Assembly: GCF_035818635.1 (NCBI RefSeq)
Contig: NZ_JAYLLH010000007.1
Span: 62,001-126,000 of the forward strand
Direction of reading: 5' to 3'
Source: Mesobacterium_A hydrothermale
GTDB taxonomy: Bacteria > Pseudomonadota > Alphaproteobacteria > Rhodobacterales > Rhodobacteraceae
Length of the DNA: 64,000 nt
In this document: positions 49,028-59,101 of the stretch, piece by piece
How positions within the stretch are numbered: position 1 is the stretch's first letter
Layout of the letters: every line of letters begins with the position of its first letter
The notes under the pieces: model-generated
The model's input: only the letters and a program-made list of their open reading frames with translations
Databases searched by the model: none
Told to the model about the DNA's origin: nothing
Program-made: the position numbers and the translations under genes

Positions 49028-51994
49028 ATGGCAAAGAAAATGCTCATCGACGCCACCCACGCGGAAGAAACCCGCGTTGTGGTGGTTGACGGAAACAAGG
49101 TTGAAGAGTTCGATTTTGAATCCGAAAGTAAACGCCAGCTTGCTGGCAACATCTATCTTGCAAAGGTAACCCGGGTCGAACCGTCGCTTCAGGCGGCGTT
49201 CGTGGATTACGGCGGCAACCGCCACGGGTTCCTTGCGTTTTCGGAAATCCATCCCGACTATTATCAGATCCCCGTCGCCGACCGCGAGGCGCTGATGGCG
49301 GAAGAACAGGCCTATGCCGACGCGATGCACGCGCAGGACGAGGACGAGGCCAGGCCGAAATCCCGCCGCCGCCGCAAGCCGCGTGCCGAGGCGGAAAAGG
49401 CCAAGTCGCAGGACGAAACCACCACCCGCGAGGTTTCCAGGGAAATCGCCGGGATGGAGACCATCGACCTTGACGAAGGCGACACCGAAGGGCTGTCGCC
49501 GATGGAAACCGTAGCCGAAACCCCGGTTGAAGAACCGGTGGACGCGGTGGCGGATGATGGGACCGCCGAGGCGGCAGAGGCCCCTGAGGCCGCAGCCGAA
49601 GTGCCAGCAGACGCGCCCGAAGTTGCCGCGGCGACGGATGTGTCCGAAGCCGTGGAAGACGAAGCCGTTGCCGATGCAGAGGCCGAAGACACCGAGGCAG
49701 CGGAAGAGTCCGACGACGAGCACGCCGACGAGGACGAGTCCGACGACGAGCACGACGAAGACGACGACCACGACGACGGCATCGAGTCCGTGTCGGATCA
49801 CGACGTCGAGGAAGACATTCGTCCGGTCCGCAAACCGCGCGCGCGCCGCTACAAGATCCAGGAGGTCATCAAGGTCCGCCAGATCCTGCTGGTACAGGTC
49901 GTCAAGGAAGAGCGTGGCAACAAGGGTGCGGCCCTGACCACCTATCTGTCGCTGGCCGGCCGGTACTGCGTGCTGATGCCGAACACTGCCCGTGGCGGCG
50001 GCATTTCGCGCAAGATCACCAACGCGCCCGACCGCAAGAAGCTGAAGGAAATCGCCCAGTCGATCGACGTGCCGCAGGGCGCAGGGCTGATCATCCGCAC
50101 CGCGGGCGCCAAGCGCACCAAGACCGAGATCAAGCGCGACTATGAATACCTGCAGCGCCTCTGGGAACAGATCCGCGCGCTGACGCTGAAATCCACCGCC
50201 CCGGCGAAGATCTATGAAGAAGGTGACCTGATCAAACGGTCGATCCGCGATCTGTATAATCGCGACATCGACGAAGTTCTGGTCGAAGGCGAACGCGGCT
50301 ATCGCAACGCCAAGGACTTCATGAAGATGATCATGCCGTCCCACGCCAAGAACGTGAAGAACTACCAGGACGGTCTGCCGCTGTTCGCGCGCTACCAGGT
50401 GGAAAGCTATCTGGCGGCGATGTTCAACCCGACCGTGCAGCTGAAATCGGGTGGCTATATCGTGATCGGCGTGACCGAAGCGCTGGTGGCGATCGACGTG
50501 AACTCTGGCCGGGCCACGAAAGAAGGCTCGATCGAGGAAACCGCGCTGAAGACCAACCTTGAGGCCGCCGACGAGGTGGCCCGCCAGTTGCGCCTGCGCG
50601 ATCTGGCCGGCCTGATCGTGATCGACTTCATCGACATGGACGAGCGCAAGAACAACAACGCCGTCGAAAAGCGTTTGAAGGACCGGTTGAAGAACGACCG
50701 CGCCCGCATCCAGGTCGGCCGGATCAGCGGCTTTGGCCTGCTCGAGATGAGCCGTCAGCGCCTGCGCCCCGGCATGATCGAGGCCACAACCGCGCCTTGC
50801 CCGCATTGCCACGGCACCGGGTTGCTGCGCTCGGACGACAACATGGCGCTGAACATCCTGCGCCAGATCGAAGAGGAAGGCACCCGCGGCCGGTCACGCG
50901 AAGTTCTGGTGAAATGCCCGGTGAGCATTGCCAACTTCCTGATGAACCAGAAACGCGAGCACATCGCGCAGATCGAGGCCCGCTATGGGCTGTCGGTCCG
51001 GATCGAAGGCGACGCGATGCTGATCAGCCCGGATTTCTCGATCGAGAAGTTCAAGACCGCGACCCGGGCCGTGCCCGAAGTCACCGTGCCGGTGGTGTCG
51101 GTGAACACCTCGCTGATGGACCAGATCGACGAGGAAGACCTGGTCGAAGAGGAAGACGAGGCCGAAGCCGAAACCGAAGCCCCCGAGGCGCAGGACGAGG
51201 AACAAAAACCCAAGAAGCGCCGTCGTCGTCGGCGGCGGAAGAAGCCCGGCAACGGCGAAGGCGAAGCTCAGGTCTCTGACGAGGCTGACAGCGCGGACGC
51301 CGACGACGACGACGAGGCCGAGACCGAGGGCGAAAGCCCCGAGGCCGCGGAGGGCGAGGGCGACGACAAGCCCAGGAGGCGCCGCTCGCGCAGCCGGTCG
51401 CGGCGCAAGAAGCCCGCGGAAGAGGGCGCGGACAAGGCCGCCGAGAGCGCAACCGAAGACGCCGCCAGCGACGAGACCGAAGCGCCGGTTGCCGCAGACG
51501 GTGACGAGCCCCCGGCCAAGAAACCGCGCCGCCGCACCCGCAGCCGCAGGAAACCCGACGAGGCTCCCGCCGACGCGGATGCAGCGGCAGAGGCTGAGCC
51601 GGTTGCGGAAGAAAGCGCCGCGCCTGCCGAAGGAGACGCCGTAGCCGAGGTGAGCGACGCAGCGGCCGAGGTCGTGGCCGCAGCAGAAGCGGCACCCGAG
51701 GCCGAGCTTGCGCCAGAGGCTGAGCTTGCGCCAGAGGCTGAGGTCGCTGAGATCGAGGCGCCAGCCCCGGTCGAAGCCGTTGCCGAAGCGCCGGTGGCCG
51801 AACAGCCGCAAGAAGCCGCGCCGGACGCTCCGGCAGAGCTGGCTGTCGCCGAGGATACCCCGCCCCAAGCCGAGCACGAGTCCGCCGCTGCGAATGCCGC
51901 GGAAGTGGCCGAACCAGAGCTGGAAACCGCCGATGCGGGCAGCGACGACGACGACAAGCCCAAGCGCCGCGGCTGGTGGTCGATGGGCCGCTGA
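49028..51994 (+). CDS. rne: Ribonuclease E
   Basis: A 988-residue RNase E, the endonuclease core of the RNA degradosome. After MAKKMLIDATHAEETRVVVVD comes an S1 domain split by an acidic and basic low-complexity insert of ~190 residues (about 100-285). Catalytic aspartates are D490 (VAIDVNSG) and D533 (VIDFIDMDE); the zinc-link cysteines are C591/C594 in CPHCHGTG. From ~710 to the end the protein is disordered, with Arg-rich patches (KKRRRRRRRKK) that likely bind RNA or partners, and three tandem LAPEAE units near residue 900. ATG 49028 matches relatives. Confidence 0.95.
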   Translation: MAKKMLIDATHAEETRVVVVDGNKVEEFDFESESKRQLAGNIYLAKVTRVEPSLQAAFVDYGGNRHGFLAFSEIHPDYYQIPVADREALMAEEQAYADAMHAQDEDEARPKSRRRRKPRAEAEKAKSQDETTTREVSREIAGMETIDLDEGDTEGLSPMETVAETPVEEPVDAVADDGTAEAAEAPEAAAEVPADAPEVAAATDVSEAVEDEAVADAEAEDTEAAEESDDEHADEDESDDEHDEDDDHDDGIESVSDHDVEEDIRPVRKPRARRYKIQEVIKVRQILLVQVVKEERGNKGAALTTYLSLAGRYCVLMPNTARGGGISRKITNAPDRKKLKEIAQSIDVPQGAGLIIRTAGAKRTKTEIKRDYEYLQRLWEQIRALTLKSTAPAKIYEEGDLIKRSIRDLYNRDIDEVLVEGERGYRNAKDFMKMIMPSHAKNVKNYQDGLPLFARYQVESYLAAMFNPTVQLKSGGYIVIGVTEALVAIDVNSGRATKEGSIEETALKTNLEAADEVARQLRLRDLAGLIVIDFIDMDERKNNNAVEKRLKDRLKNDRARIQVGRISGFGLLEMSRQRLRPGMIEATTAPCPHCHGTGLLRSDDNMALNILRQIEEEGTRGRSREVLVKCPVSIANFLMNQKREHIAQIEARYGLSVRIEGDAMLISPDFSIEKFKTATRAVPEVTVPVVSVNTSLMDQIDEEDLVEEEDEAEAETEAPEAQDEEQKPKKRRRRRRRKKPGNGEGEAQVSDEADSADADDDDEAETEGESPEAAEGEGDDKPRRRRSRSRSRRKKPAEEGADKAAESATEDAASDETEAPVAADGDEPPAKKPRRRTRSRRKPDEAPADADAAAEAEPVAEESAAPAEGDAVAEVSDAAAEVVAAAEAAPEAELAPEAELAPEAEVAEIEAPAPVEAVAEAPVAEQPQEAAPDAPAELAVAEDTPPQAEHESAAANAAEVAEPELETADAGSDDDDKPKRRGWWSMGR

Positions 51995-52015
51995 TCGCGG
52001 GATCAGGGAAACAGG

Positions 52016-52042
52016 AAAACGCCGCCCCCGGGCGGCGTTTTT
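52016..52042. terminator. Terminator between rne and tusA
   Basis: An 11-bp perfect stem AAAACGCCGCC / GGCGGCGTTTT with a CCCG loop and a T-run on the plus strand (TTTTT to 52042). On the minus strand the A-run becomes a U-run too, so it can end both converging transcripts. Confidence 0.88.
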
Positions 52043-52046
52043 CATG

Positions 52047-52268
52047 TCAGCCGCGCCGGATCGTCCAGCGCGTGACGGACCCGTCGGCCGTGCTGCTGAC
52101 CAGGTGATGTCCGGCCTCGGTGCAGAAATGCGGAATGTCGATCACCGCGACCGGATCGTCGGTTTGCAGGTGCAACAACTCGCCCGGCTGCATCGCCAGA
52201 AGCAGCTTGCGGGCTTTCAGCACGGGCAGCGGGCAGATCATCCCGCGGGCGTCGTAATCGCGTGTCAT
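52047..52268 (-). CDS. tusA: TusA-family sulfurtransferase
   Basis: A 73-residue TusA/SirA-like protein with the signature CPLPVLKARK and catalytic C12. TusA proteins carry persulfide sulfur to tRNA thiolation, molybdenum-cofactor or sulfur-oxidation pathways. The start is ATG 52268 (MTRDYDARGMICPLP, the family N-terminus); an in-frame extension to 52355 crosses the intergenic region. It is divergent from ccdA, a pairing that I recall from other Rhodobacterales. The specific pathway is not determined. Confidence 0.88.
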   Translation of the reverse strand: MTRDYDARGMICPLPVLKARKLLLAMQPGELLHLQTDDPVAVIDIPHFCTEAGHHLVSSTADGSVTRWTIRRG

Positions 52269-52361
52269 ACCCGAGGGATAGGACGCGGCCCGGCCTGTGT
52301 CCACGCGGATGTGATGACACCTGTGACATAAGGGCGGGTGACGCCGGTTGGGCAATCGCCT

Positions 52362-53126
52362 ATGTCAGAAACCATGTTCGGAATCGAGATCATAGACGCC
52401 AGCCTTGTGCCGGCCATGGCCGTGGCACTGCTTGCCGGTGTCGTGTCCTTCCTGTCGCCCTGCGTGCTGCCCATCGTCCCGCCCTATCTGGCCTTCATGT
52501 CGGGCGTCAGCCTGACCGAGATGGAGGCCGGCGGATCGGCCCGCCGCAAGGCGATCATAGCGGCGCTGTTCTTTGTCATGGGGCTGTCGACCGTGTTCCT
52601 TGTGCTGGGCTTCACCGCCTCGGCCTTCGGTGCGTTCTTCCTGCAGAACCAGATCCTGCTGGCGCGGATTTCCGGCGTGGTTGTGATGGTCTTTGGCCTG
52701 CACTTCCTGGGCGTGTTTCGCATCCCGTTCCTGGACCGCGAGGCAAGAATCGACGCGGGCGATAGCGGGGGATCGGCCTTTGGCGCCTATATCCTGGGGC
52801 TGGCCTTTGCCTTTGGCTGGACGCCCTGCATCGGCCCGCAACTGGGGGCGATCCTGTCGTTGGCGGCAAGCGAGGGCAGCGTGACGCGCGGGACGCTGCT
52901 GCTGGCGGTCTATGCCGCCGGTCTGGGCTTGCCGTTTCTGCTGGCCGCCGTGTTCCTGAGCCGCGCGATGGGCGTGATGAACCGGCTGAAGCGCCACATG
53001 GGGCTGATCGAGAAGATCATGGGCCTGCTGCTGCTTGTGGTCGGGCTGGCGCTGTTGACCGGAGCGTTCTCGATCTTCTCGTTCTGGCTGCTGGAGACCT
53101 TCCCGGGGCTGGGCGCGCTGGGGTAG
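52362..53126 (+). CDS. ccdA: Cytochrome c biogenesis protein CcdA
   Basis: A 254-residue membrane protein with six transmembrane segments. The two conserved redox cysteines are in LSPCVLPIVPPY (C34) and GWTPCIGPQ (C156). CcdA passes electrons from cytoplasmic thioredoxin to periplasmic thiol partners needed for cytochrome c maturation. The start is uncertain: ATG 52362, ATG 52374 (MFGIEIIDAS, common in relatives) and GTG 52338 are all in frame, none with a strong ribosome site. Confidence 0.92.
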   Translation: MSETMFGIEIIDASLVPAMAVALLAGVVSFLSPCVLPIVPPYLAFMSGVSLTEMEAGGSARRKAIIAALFFVMGLSTVFLVLGFTASAFGAFFLQNQILLARISGVVVMVFGLHFLGVFRIPFLDREARIDAGDSGGSAFGAYILGLAFAFGWTPCIGPQLGAILSLAASEGSVTRGTLLLAVYAAGLGLPFLLAAVFLSRAMGVMNRLKRHMGLIEKIMGLLLLVVGLALLTGAFSIFSFWLLETFPGLGALG

Positions 53127-53154
53127 GCCCGTCGCCCGTGGCCAGCGGAGTGAC

Positions 53155-53180
53155 GTGAGTATTTCTGGAAAGATGAAAGG
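53155..53180 (-). repeat. Dispersed intergenic repeat, copy 8 (core only)
   Basis: On the minus strand CCTTTCATCTTTCCAGAAAT plus ACTCAC. It is nearly identical to copy 6 and like it lacks the GC hairpin. It follows ccdA by 28 bases. Confidence 0.6.
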
Positions 53181-53250
53181 CAGGGCGTGCGCGGCGTCTG
53201 GACGTTGCGCCGATGCCGTCTGTTACCCGGGGGCCGCGGGGCGGCAAGAA

Positions 53251-53276
53251 AAAACCCCGGCGTCTGCCGGGGTTTT
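53251..53276. terminator. Bidirectional terminator between ccdA and cvpA
   Basis: An 11-bp perfect stem AAAACCCCGGC / GCCGGGGTTTT with a GTCT loop. The A-run before it extends to 53249, giving a U-rich tail for the minus-strand radA-cvpA transcript; the TTTT arm serves the ccdA side. Confidence 0.88.
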
Positions 53277-53312
53277 CTGACTGTGCAGAGGGCTGGGCAG
53301 AGGGCTGGCGGA

Positions 53313-53906
53313 TCAGTTGCCGCTGGCCGGTTCCGGTGCCGGCGGCGTCGCCGGGCCGGCGCAGACACCGACCAGTTGTTCGTATTGTTCGGTGATCCAG
53401 CCAAGCGCCTGTTCGGGGTTCTGATCCTCGATCCGGCCTGTGAACTGGCTGAAGACGGCCGCCGAGCGGCTGTTGTCGATCATCGCGATGTCTTGCGAGG
53501 TCACAACGGTTTCATAGACGAAGAACGCGATCGCCACGAGCAGGATGCCGCGGGCAACACCGAAGAGAAAGCCGAGCGCCTGATCCAGCCCACCCAGGGC
53601 GGAGCGTTGCACCAGCGAGGAAAACAGCGGTGTGAACAGCGAGACCACCACCAGGGCGAGCGCGAAAACCGCGGCAAAGGCGGCGATGATCGACAGTTCG
53701 CAGCTGTCGGACAGGAACTGGCCGATCACCGGCAGTTCCTTGACCAGCGGCTGGACCTGGTCGGCGAAGATATAGGCGAGGATCGCGGCAGCGACCCAGC
53801 CGGCGATGGCCATGGCTTCGCGCACGATCCCGCGGGAATAGGCCAGCAACGCCGACAAGACGATGACGACGGCCACGATTCCGTCGACAGCGGTAAACCC
53901 TTCCAT
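53313..53906 (-). CDS. cvpA: CvpA family membrane protein
   Basis: A 197-residue inner-membrane protein with about four transmembrane segments (within residues 1-130) and a soluble C-terminal tail. The opening DGIVAVVIVLSALLAYSRGIVREAMAI is typical of CvpA (GxxRGxxREx). CvpA is linked to colicin V production and, in enterics, to purine genes and envelope stress. Here it follows radA by 29 bases; purF, its usual neighbour, is not downstream because a terminator follows. Confidence 0.9.
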   Translation of the reverse strand: MEGFTAVDGIVAVVIVLSALLAYSRGIVREAMAIAGWVAAAILAYIFADQVQPLVKELPVIGQFLSDSCELSIIAAFAAVFALALVVVSLFTPLFSSLVQRSALGGLDQALGFLFGVARGILLVAIAFFVYETVVTSQDIAMIDNSRSAAVFSQFTGRIEDQNPEQALGWITEQYEQLVGVCAGPATPPAPEPASGN

Positions 53907-53935
53907 TGCTCAAACAGCCCTTTCTGCCTGCGCGG

Positions 53936-55303
<1,368 letters not shown>

Positions 55304-55317
55304 GGGTCACGTTTGAC

Positions 55318-55908
55318 CTATGCCGAGGCCTTTGCCAAGGGGGTGCGGATCACGCGGGCGGGCACACCCACTGCGGTGGCACCGGGCGGAACGTCGGTCA
55401 GCACCACAGCGTTGGCGCCGACGCGGGCGCCGTCACCCACGGTAACCGCCCCAAGGATCACCGCGCCCGCGCCGATATCGACACCACGCCCGATGATCGG
55501 CTTGGCATCCCGATCGTCGGCATGTTTCACCCCCATCGTGGTGTTCTGCCGGATCGTGCAACCGTCACCGATGGCGCGCGGCACAAGGATCATGCCGCCG
55601 AAATGTTCCAGCCGGACTCGTCGCCCGACCCGCACCGGATAGGGCAGGTGAATGCCGCAGATCCATTCCGTCAGCTTGAACATCATCAGGTAAAGCGGTG
55701 TGGCCAGCAGCCGCACGGCGCGCGGCTGTCCCATGCGCCAGTTTCCGAAACGATGCCAGAACAGCGCCCAAAATCCCTGTGACAGCGGTGCGCGGTTGTG
55801 GCTGCGAAAATCCTCGGCCACCAGCGCCCAAAAGCCGATACCGGCCGGGTTGCCGTTTTCGGCCCCGATCGAGAACGGCCCGTCATGGCTGGGAAATTCG
55901 GCCGCCAT
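55318..55908 (-). CDS. Serine acetyltransferase-like hexapeptide-repeat protein
   Basis: A 196-residue left-handed beta-helix acyltransferase. The N-terminal helical part (FRSHNRAPLSQGFWALFWHRFGNW) is followed by hexapeptide coils from residue ~100 (GMILVPRAIGDGCTIRQNTTMGVKH, PIIGRGVDIGAGAVILGAVTVGDG). It resembles CysE but is shorter than housekeeping CysE (~270), lacking most of the N-terminal domain, and is closer to the serine O-acetyltransferase-like proteins used in polysaccharide or other acyl transfer. The substrate is not assigned. It leads the radA-cvpA operon. Confidence 0.82.
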   Translation of the reverse strand: MAAEFPSHDGPFSIGAENGNPAGIGFWALVAEDFRSHNRAPLSQGFWALFWHRFGNWRMGQPRAVRLLATPLYLMMFKLTEWICGIHLPYPVRVGRRVRLEHFGGMILVPRAIGDGCTIRQNTTMGVKHADDRDAKPIIGRGVDIGAGAVILGAVTVGDGARVGANAVVLTDVPPGATAVGVPARVIRTPLAKASA

Positions 55909-55990
55909 TGGTTACCTCACGCACACATCGGCGCAAGCCTGACCGCTTTTTCCGGAACTGGCAAGGGACGACGCGGCCCTGCGTCGCCCT

Positions 55991-56056
55991 GTCTTTTTGC
56001 TGTCCAGATACCTCGGGGGGCCGCCCCCCCCGGCCAGAGATTTTTCGAAGAAAAGT
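55991..56056 (+). repeat. Dispersed intergenic repeat, copy 9
   Basis: GTCTTTTTGCTGTCCAGATA plus CCTCGGGGGGCC and a GC block (GGGGGGC / GCCCCCC), then CGAAGAAAAG. It is the most diverged copy, in the 170-base gap between the converging-in-order genes at 55908 and 56079 on the minus strand. Confidence 0.45.
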
Positions 56057-56078
56057 CATGCCCCGGTCCTGACCGGGA

Positions 56079-56927
56079 TTACTCGGCCACCCGTCGCGAC
56101 AGCAATTCGACGATCCGGTCGTCGGTTTCTGTGGCATCCTCCCAGTCGTCGGCCTCTGCCGGCAGGGCCAAAGCTATCTCTTGCATCGGCTCTGCGGGGG
56201 GCGCATCGGGGGCCGGCTCGCCGAGGGCGATTTCGGGCAGGATTTCCGTCAGGTCCTCGCACAGGCGCACCAGTTGCGCCTCGGCGATGCTTTCGGCCAT
56301 TTCGACCTCCATCACCCAGCGGCGCATTTCGTTGGCCTTGAGCTTGGCCTCTTCCAGGCGGGCGTTGAATTCCTCGATATCCTGTTGGCGCTGGATCAGG
56401 AAGTCGCGGGCGCGGGCCATGCTGGCGTCGGAATAGACGGTCGCAAGTTCGCGCGAGATGTGGCTCATCTGCGAGGCGACTTCGAGGATCGAAGGTTCAA
56501 GATCGGCGAGGTCGGGATGATCGCGCAGAAAGGCCATGCGGGCACGGACGCTGTCGAATTCGGACTTCATGTTGAAAGCGCCCTTGCGATCTTCGGCGTG
56601 GGCGGTGCGGTAGGCGCGGGCGACATCCCGCATTCCGATATGGAACTTGCGGTGCGAGTCCTCGAGCGCCAGAACCCGCGCGTTTGTCGGCAGGAAAAAC
56701 GCGATGGCCACGGAAAGCGCTGTCACCGACAGTTGCACCCAGACCCCCGCATCGGGCAGGGTCAGCGTACCAAAGGTCAGCGGAAGTGTCAGCCACGGCG
56801 CCTGTCCCAGCGCGCAGGCCGCGGAATACGTCACGGAAATGCCCGCCATCAGTCCGATCAGGACCATGGCGAGAAATTGAAAGACAGTTCTGGTCGCCAC
56901 CGCTGCGTGGCTCAGCCCGACCGGCAT
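56079..56927 (-). CDS. Membrane-bound coiled-coil protein of unknown function
   Basis: A 282-residue protein. Two hydrophobic segments (~residues 15-40 and 55-80) are followed by a long, charged, helical region (~95-250) with heptad-like spacing (QQDIEEFNARLEEAKLKANEM) consistent with coiled coil, and an acidic tail. I recall similar proteins in Rhodobacterales databases labelled DNA repair protein, but nothing visible here supports that function. ATG 56927 is chosen for its GGGAG site and because the frame to 57017 adds a non-hydrophobic, unlikely extension. Confidence 0.7.
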   Translation of the reverse strand: MPVGLSHAAVATRTVFQFLAMVLIGLMAGISVTYSAACALGQAPWLTLPLTFGTLTLPDAGVWVQLSVTALSVAIAFFLPTNARVLALEDSHRKFHIGMRDVARAYRTAHAEDRKGAFNMKSEFDSVRARMAFLRDHPDLADLEPSILEVASQMSHISRELATVYSDASMARARDFLIQRQQDIEEFNARLEEAKLKANEMRRWVMEVEMAESIAEAQLVRLCEDLTEILPEIALGEPAPDAPPAEPMQEIALALPAEADDWEDATETDDRIVELLSRRVAE

Positions 56928-57086
56928 GGAATACTCCCGGAAAACGTGTCGCCCCCAACCCGTTACTCCGGCAAAGGTTAATGGGGAATCAGGCGGCTTC
57001 CCTAGGAATTTCGACAAAACTGTGGCAGGCGGTGACAGCTGTTCACCAGTGCCCCGCGGACCTGCAAGATTGTTTCCGTCGGGGCG

Positions 57087-57521
57087 CTAATCCTGCGCGG
57101 GTGTGGGCGTTTTCATCCCGATCAGAAGCGAGGCGACGATGCAGCCGCTGAACAGGTACAGCCCCCAGGCGGTTTCGATCGTGGCCAGGCCGATGCCCTT
57201 GATCACGGTGATGTACAGCGCGACCAGGAAGATATCCGCCATCGCCAGTTTGCCCAGAACATGCAGCGCCGGTTTGACCCGGGCGTCCAGCAGGCCGAAT
57301 TGCACCAGCGCCAGGCCAATGGTCTTGAGGTAGGGGGCGAACAGCGCGAAAGCGGTGACAAGCAAGGCCAGCACCACGTCCGAAGACCACAGCGACTGCA
57401 AGCCGGTTATCACGCTGATTTCCGACAGGCCAAACAGCGGCAAGAGCCCCGCGCGCAACATCGGCGCAAACCAGGCGACGGGATAAAGGACAAGCAGGGA
57501 CAGGTTCAGCCAGCGCAACAT
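57087..57521 (-). CDS. PqiA-like single-domain membrane protein
   Basis: A 144-residue protein with four transmembrane segments. It matches one half of a paraquat-inducible protein A unit: WFAPMLRAGLLPLFGLSE and the AMADIFLVALYITVIKG motif (normally LxxWsMxDVFvvaLLVaxvK). Full PqiA proteins have two such units plus a cysteine-rich zinc ribbon, which is missing here. PqiA partners with MCE proteins in lipid traffic between membranes. It ends the alr-mlaE-mlaF-lead cluster, 26 bases after the preceding small membrane gene. Confidence 0.72.
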   Translation of the reverse strand: MLRWLNLSLLVLYPVAWFAPMLRAGLLPLFGLSEISVITGLQSLWSSDVVLALLVTAFALFAPYLKTIGLALVQFGLLDARVKPALHVLGKLAMADIFLVALYITVIKGIGLATIETAWGLYLFSGCIVASLLIGMKTPTPAQD

Positions 57522-57547
57522 CGGGGCTCCTTCAGGGGGACGTGCCG

Positions 57548-57937
57548 TTAGAACATGGTGGCGATCCACAGCCCCACAAGCCCCACGATCATCGCGATGT
57601 GCAGCCAGTCGACCCAGCGGGCGCGGCGGGCGGGGCAGGCCATGGCTGTCAGGAACACCGCAGAGGGGATGACCAGCGCCGTCATCCCGGCGTCGTGGAT
57701 CATCATTCGGGATGCGCTGGCATAGACAGGGCCGTGGCCGATCTGCACCGCGGGGGCAAAGATCGTTGCCAGCCCGGCCAGTGCCAGGACCAGCGCGATC
57801 AGCGCAGGCAGGCGCGACCAGCCCGCCCCCACGATCAGACGGATCAGCGCCAGCACCGCCATCACTTCGAGATAGACGAATTTCTTGACGAAAAAGAAGG
57901 TCAGGACGGTGTAGTTCGGCTCGAAAAAGCTTTGCAT
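57548..57937 (-). CDS. Small membrane protein of unknown function (MlaEF cluster)
   Basis: A 129-residue protein with about four transmembrane segments (roughly residues 24-42, 46-64, 82-97 and 112-129). The N-terminus MQSFFEPNYTVLTFFFVKKF is aromatic. I recognise no family. It lies three bases from the next upstream gene and 26 from the PqiA-like gene, all minus strand, so it is probably part of the same transcript. Confidence 0.7.
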   Translation of the reverse strand: MQSFFEPNYTVLTFFFVKKFVYLEVMAVLALIRLIVGAGWSRLPALIALVLALAGLATIFAPAVQIGHGPVYASASRMMIHDAGMTALVIPSAVFLTAMACPARRARWVDWLHIAMIVGLVGLWIATMF

Positions 57938-57940
57938 GGC

Positions 57941-58321
57941 CTATCCCTTGATCTGTGGCAGGACGTGTACCGCAACCAGCCCGCAAATCAGCCAGATCGC
58001 AAGATCCGGCAGCAGCAGGACCGGCGGCGACCGGTGGGTGAACAGGTACAACAGCAGCGCCAGCGCGTTGCCTGCGGTCAGATAGACGATCACGACCACG
58101 GCCAGCCAGATCCCGTCATATCCGCCGCCCGTGGTCTTCAAGGCGACGACAAGGATCACAAGGCTGAGACTGCCAAGGATCGTCAGGGCCCTGTCCAGCC
58201 GGGGGTAGGCCGGGATCAAAGCGAACAATCGGCTGCGATAGGTTTGCCCGATCAGGATCGTCGGCCCGGTCCCGGCAAGGAATCCCCCGATCATCAGGGA
58301 GCCCCAGCCGTCCCATGCCAT
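57941..58321 (-). CDS. Small membrane protein of unknown function after mlaF
   Basis: A 126-residue protein with about four transmembrane segments (around residues 9-25, 45-63, 71-90 and 95-120). A conserved-looking RSRLFALIPAYPRLDRAL loop links segments one and two. The start ATG 58321 shares its A with the mlaF TGA (TGATG), indicating translational coupling to the ATPase gene. No family recognised. Confidence 0.72.
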   Translation of the reverse strand: MAWDGWGSLMIGGFLAGTGPTILIGQTYRSRLFALIPAYPRLDRALTILGSLSLVILVVALKTTGGGYDGIWLAVVVIVYLTAGNALALLLYLFTHRSPPVLLLPDLAIWLICGLVAVHVLPQIKG

Positions 58322-59067
58322 CAGCGCACGGCCTCGATCGGGCCTTCGGCGCGGCCATGAATGAACTGCTGGACATATGGATCGTCGGTGACGTCCATCT
58401 GCGCAACCGGGCCGGTCCATTTGATCACCCCGTCATGCAGCATGGCCACGGTGTCGGCGATGGCGCGGACGCTGGACATGTCATGGGTGATGGTGATGGC
58501 TGTGGCACCCATTTCCACCACGATTTCGCGGATCAGGTCATTGATGACCCCCGCCATGATCGGGTCGAGCCCGGTGGTGGGTTCGTCGAAAAAGATGATC
58601 TCGGGCTCTGCCGCGATGGCGCGGGCCAGGCCCACGCGTTTTTGCATGCCGCCGGACAGTTCCGCCGGGAACCGGTCTGCGACATCGGGTTTCAGCCCGA
58701 CGCGGCGCAGCTTTTCAATGGCGATTTCACGCGCCTCGGCCTTGGGCCGCTTCAGCGCGCCGCGCAGCAAGCGGAAGGCGACGTTCTGCCAGACCGGCAG
58801 GCTGTCGAACAGCGCGCCGCCCTGGAACAGCATGCCGAAGCGGGCCAGGAACGCGTCGCGGTCGGCCTTGGTCACATCCTGCCCGTCGACGGTGATGGTG
58901 CCGGCGTCGGGGGTGACAAGGCCAAGGACGCATTTGATCGTCACCGACTTGCCGGTGCCCGAGCCGCCGATGATGACGCAGGAGGTCCCGCGATCAACCG
59001 AAAGGTTGACGCCGCGCAGAACGTGGTTGCTGCCAAAGGTCTTGTGCACGCCGGACATGGTGATCAT
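58321..59067 (-). CDS. mlaF: MlaF-like ABC transporter ATP-binding protein
   Basis: A 248-residue ABC ATPase. Walker A is GGSGTGKSV, the Q-loop FQGGALFDSLPVWQNVAF is characteristic of MlaF/Mkl, the signature is ELSGGMQKRVGLARA, and Walker B FFDEPTTGLDP. MlaF drives phospholipid movement with the MlaE permease. ATG 59067 is used; a GTG at 59073 adds two residues. It starts 34 bases after mlaE and overlaps the next gene by one base. Confidence 0.9.
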   Translation of the reverse strand: MITMSGVHKTFGSNHVLRGVNLSVDRGTSCVIIGGSGTGKSVTIKCVLGLVTPDAGTITVDGQDVTKADRDAFLARFGMLFQGGALFDSLPVWQNVAFRLLRGALKRPKAEAREIAIEKLRRVGLKPDVADRFPAELSGGMQKRVGLARAIAAEPEIIFFDEPTTGLDPIMAGVINDLIREIVVEMGATAITITHDMSSVRAIADTVAMLHDGVIKWTGPVAQMDVTDDPYVQQFIHGRAEGPIEAVR

Positions 59068-59101
59068 GGGCACGGGTCTTCAGAAAGGGGGCGCTGCGGG
59101 G

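Noticed and set aside
51268..51963. Long minus-strand frames opposite the rne tail
   Set aside because: They reflect the repetitive Glu/Ala codons of RNase E read in reverse as Ser/Ala/Gly.
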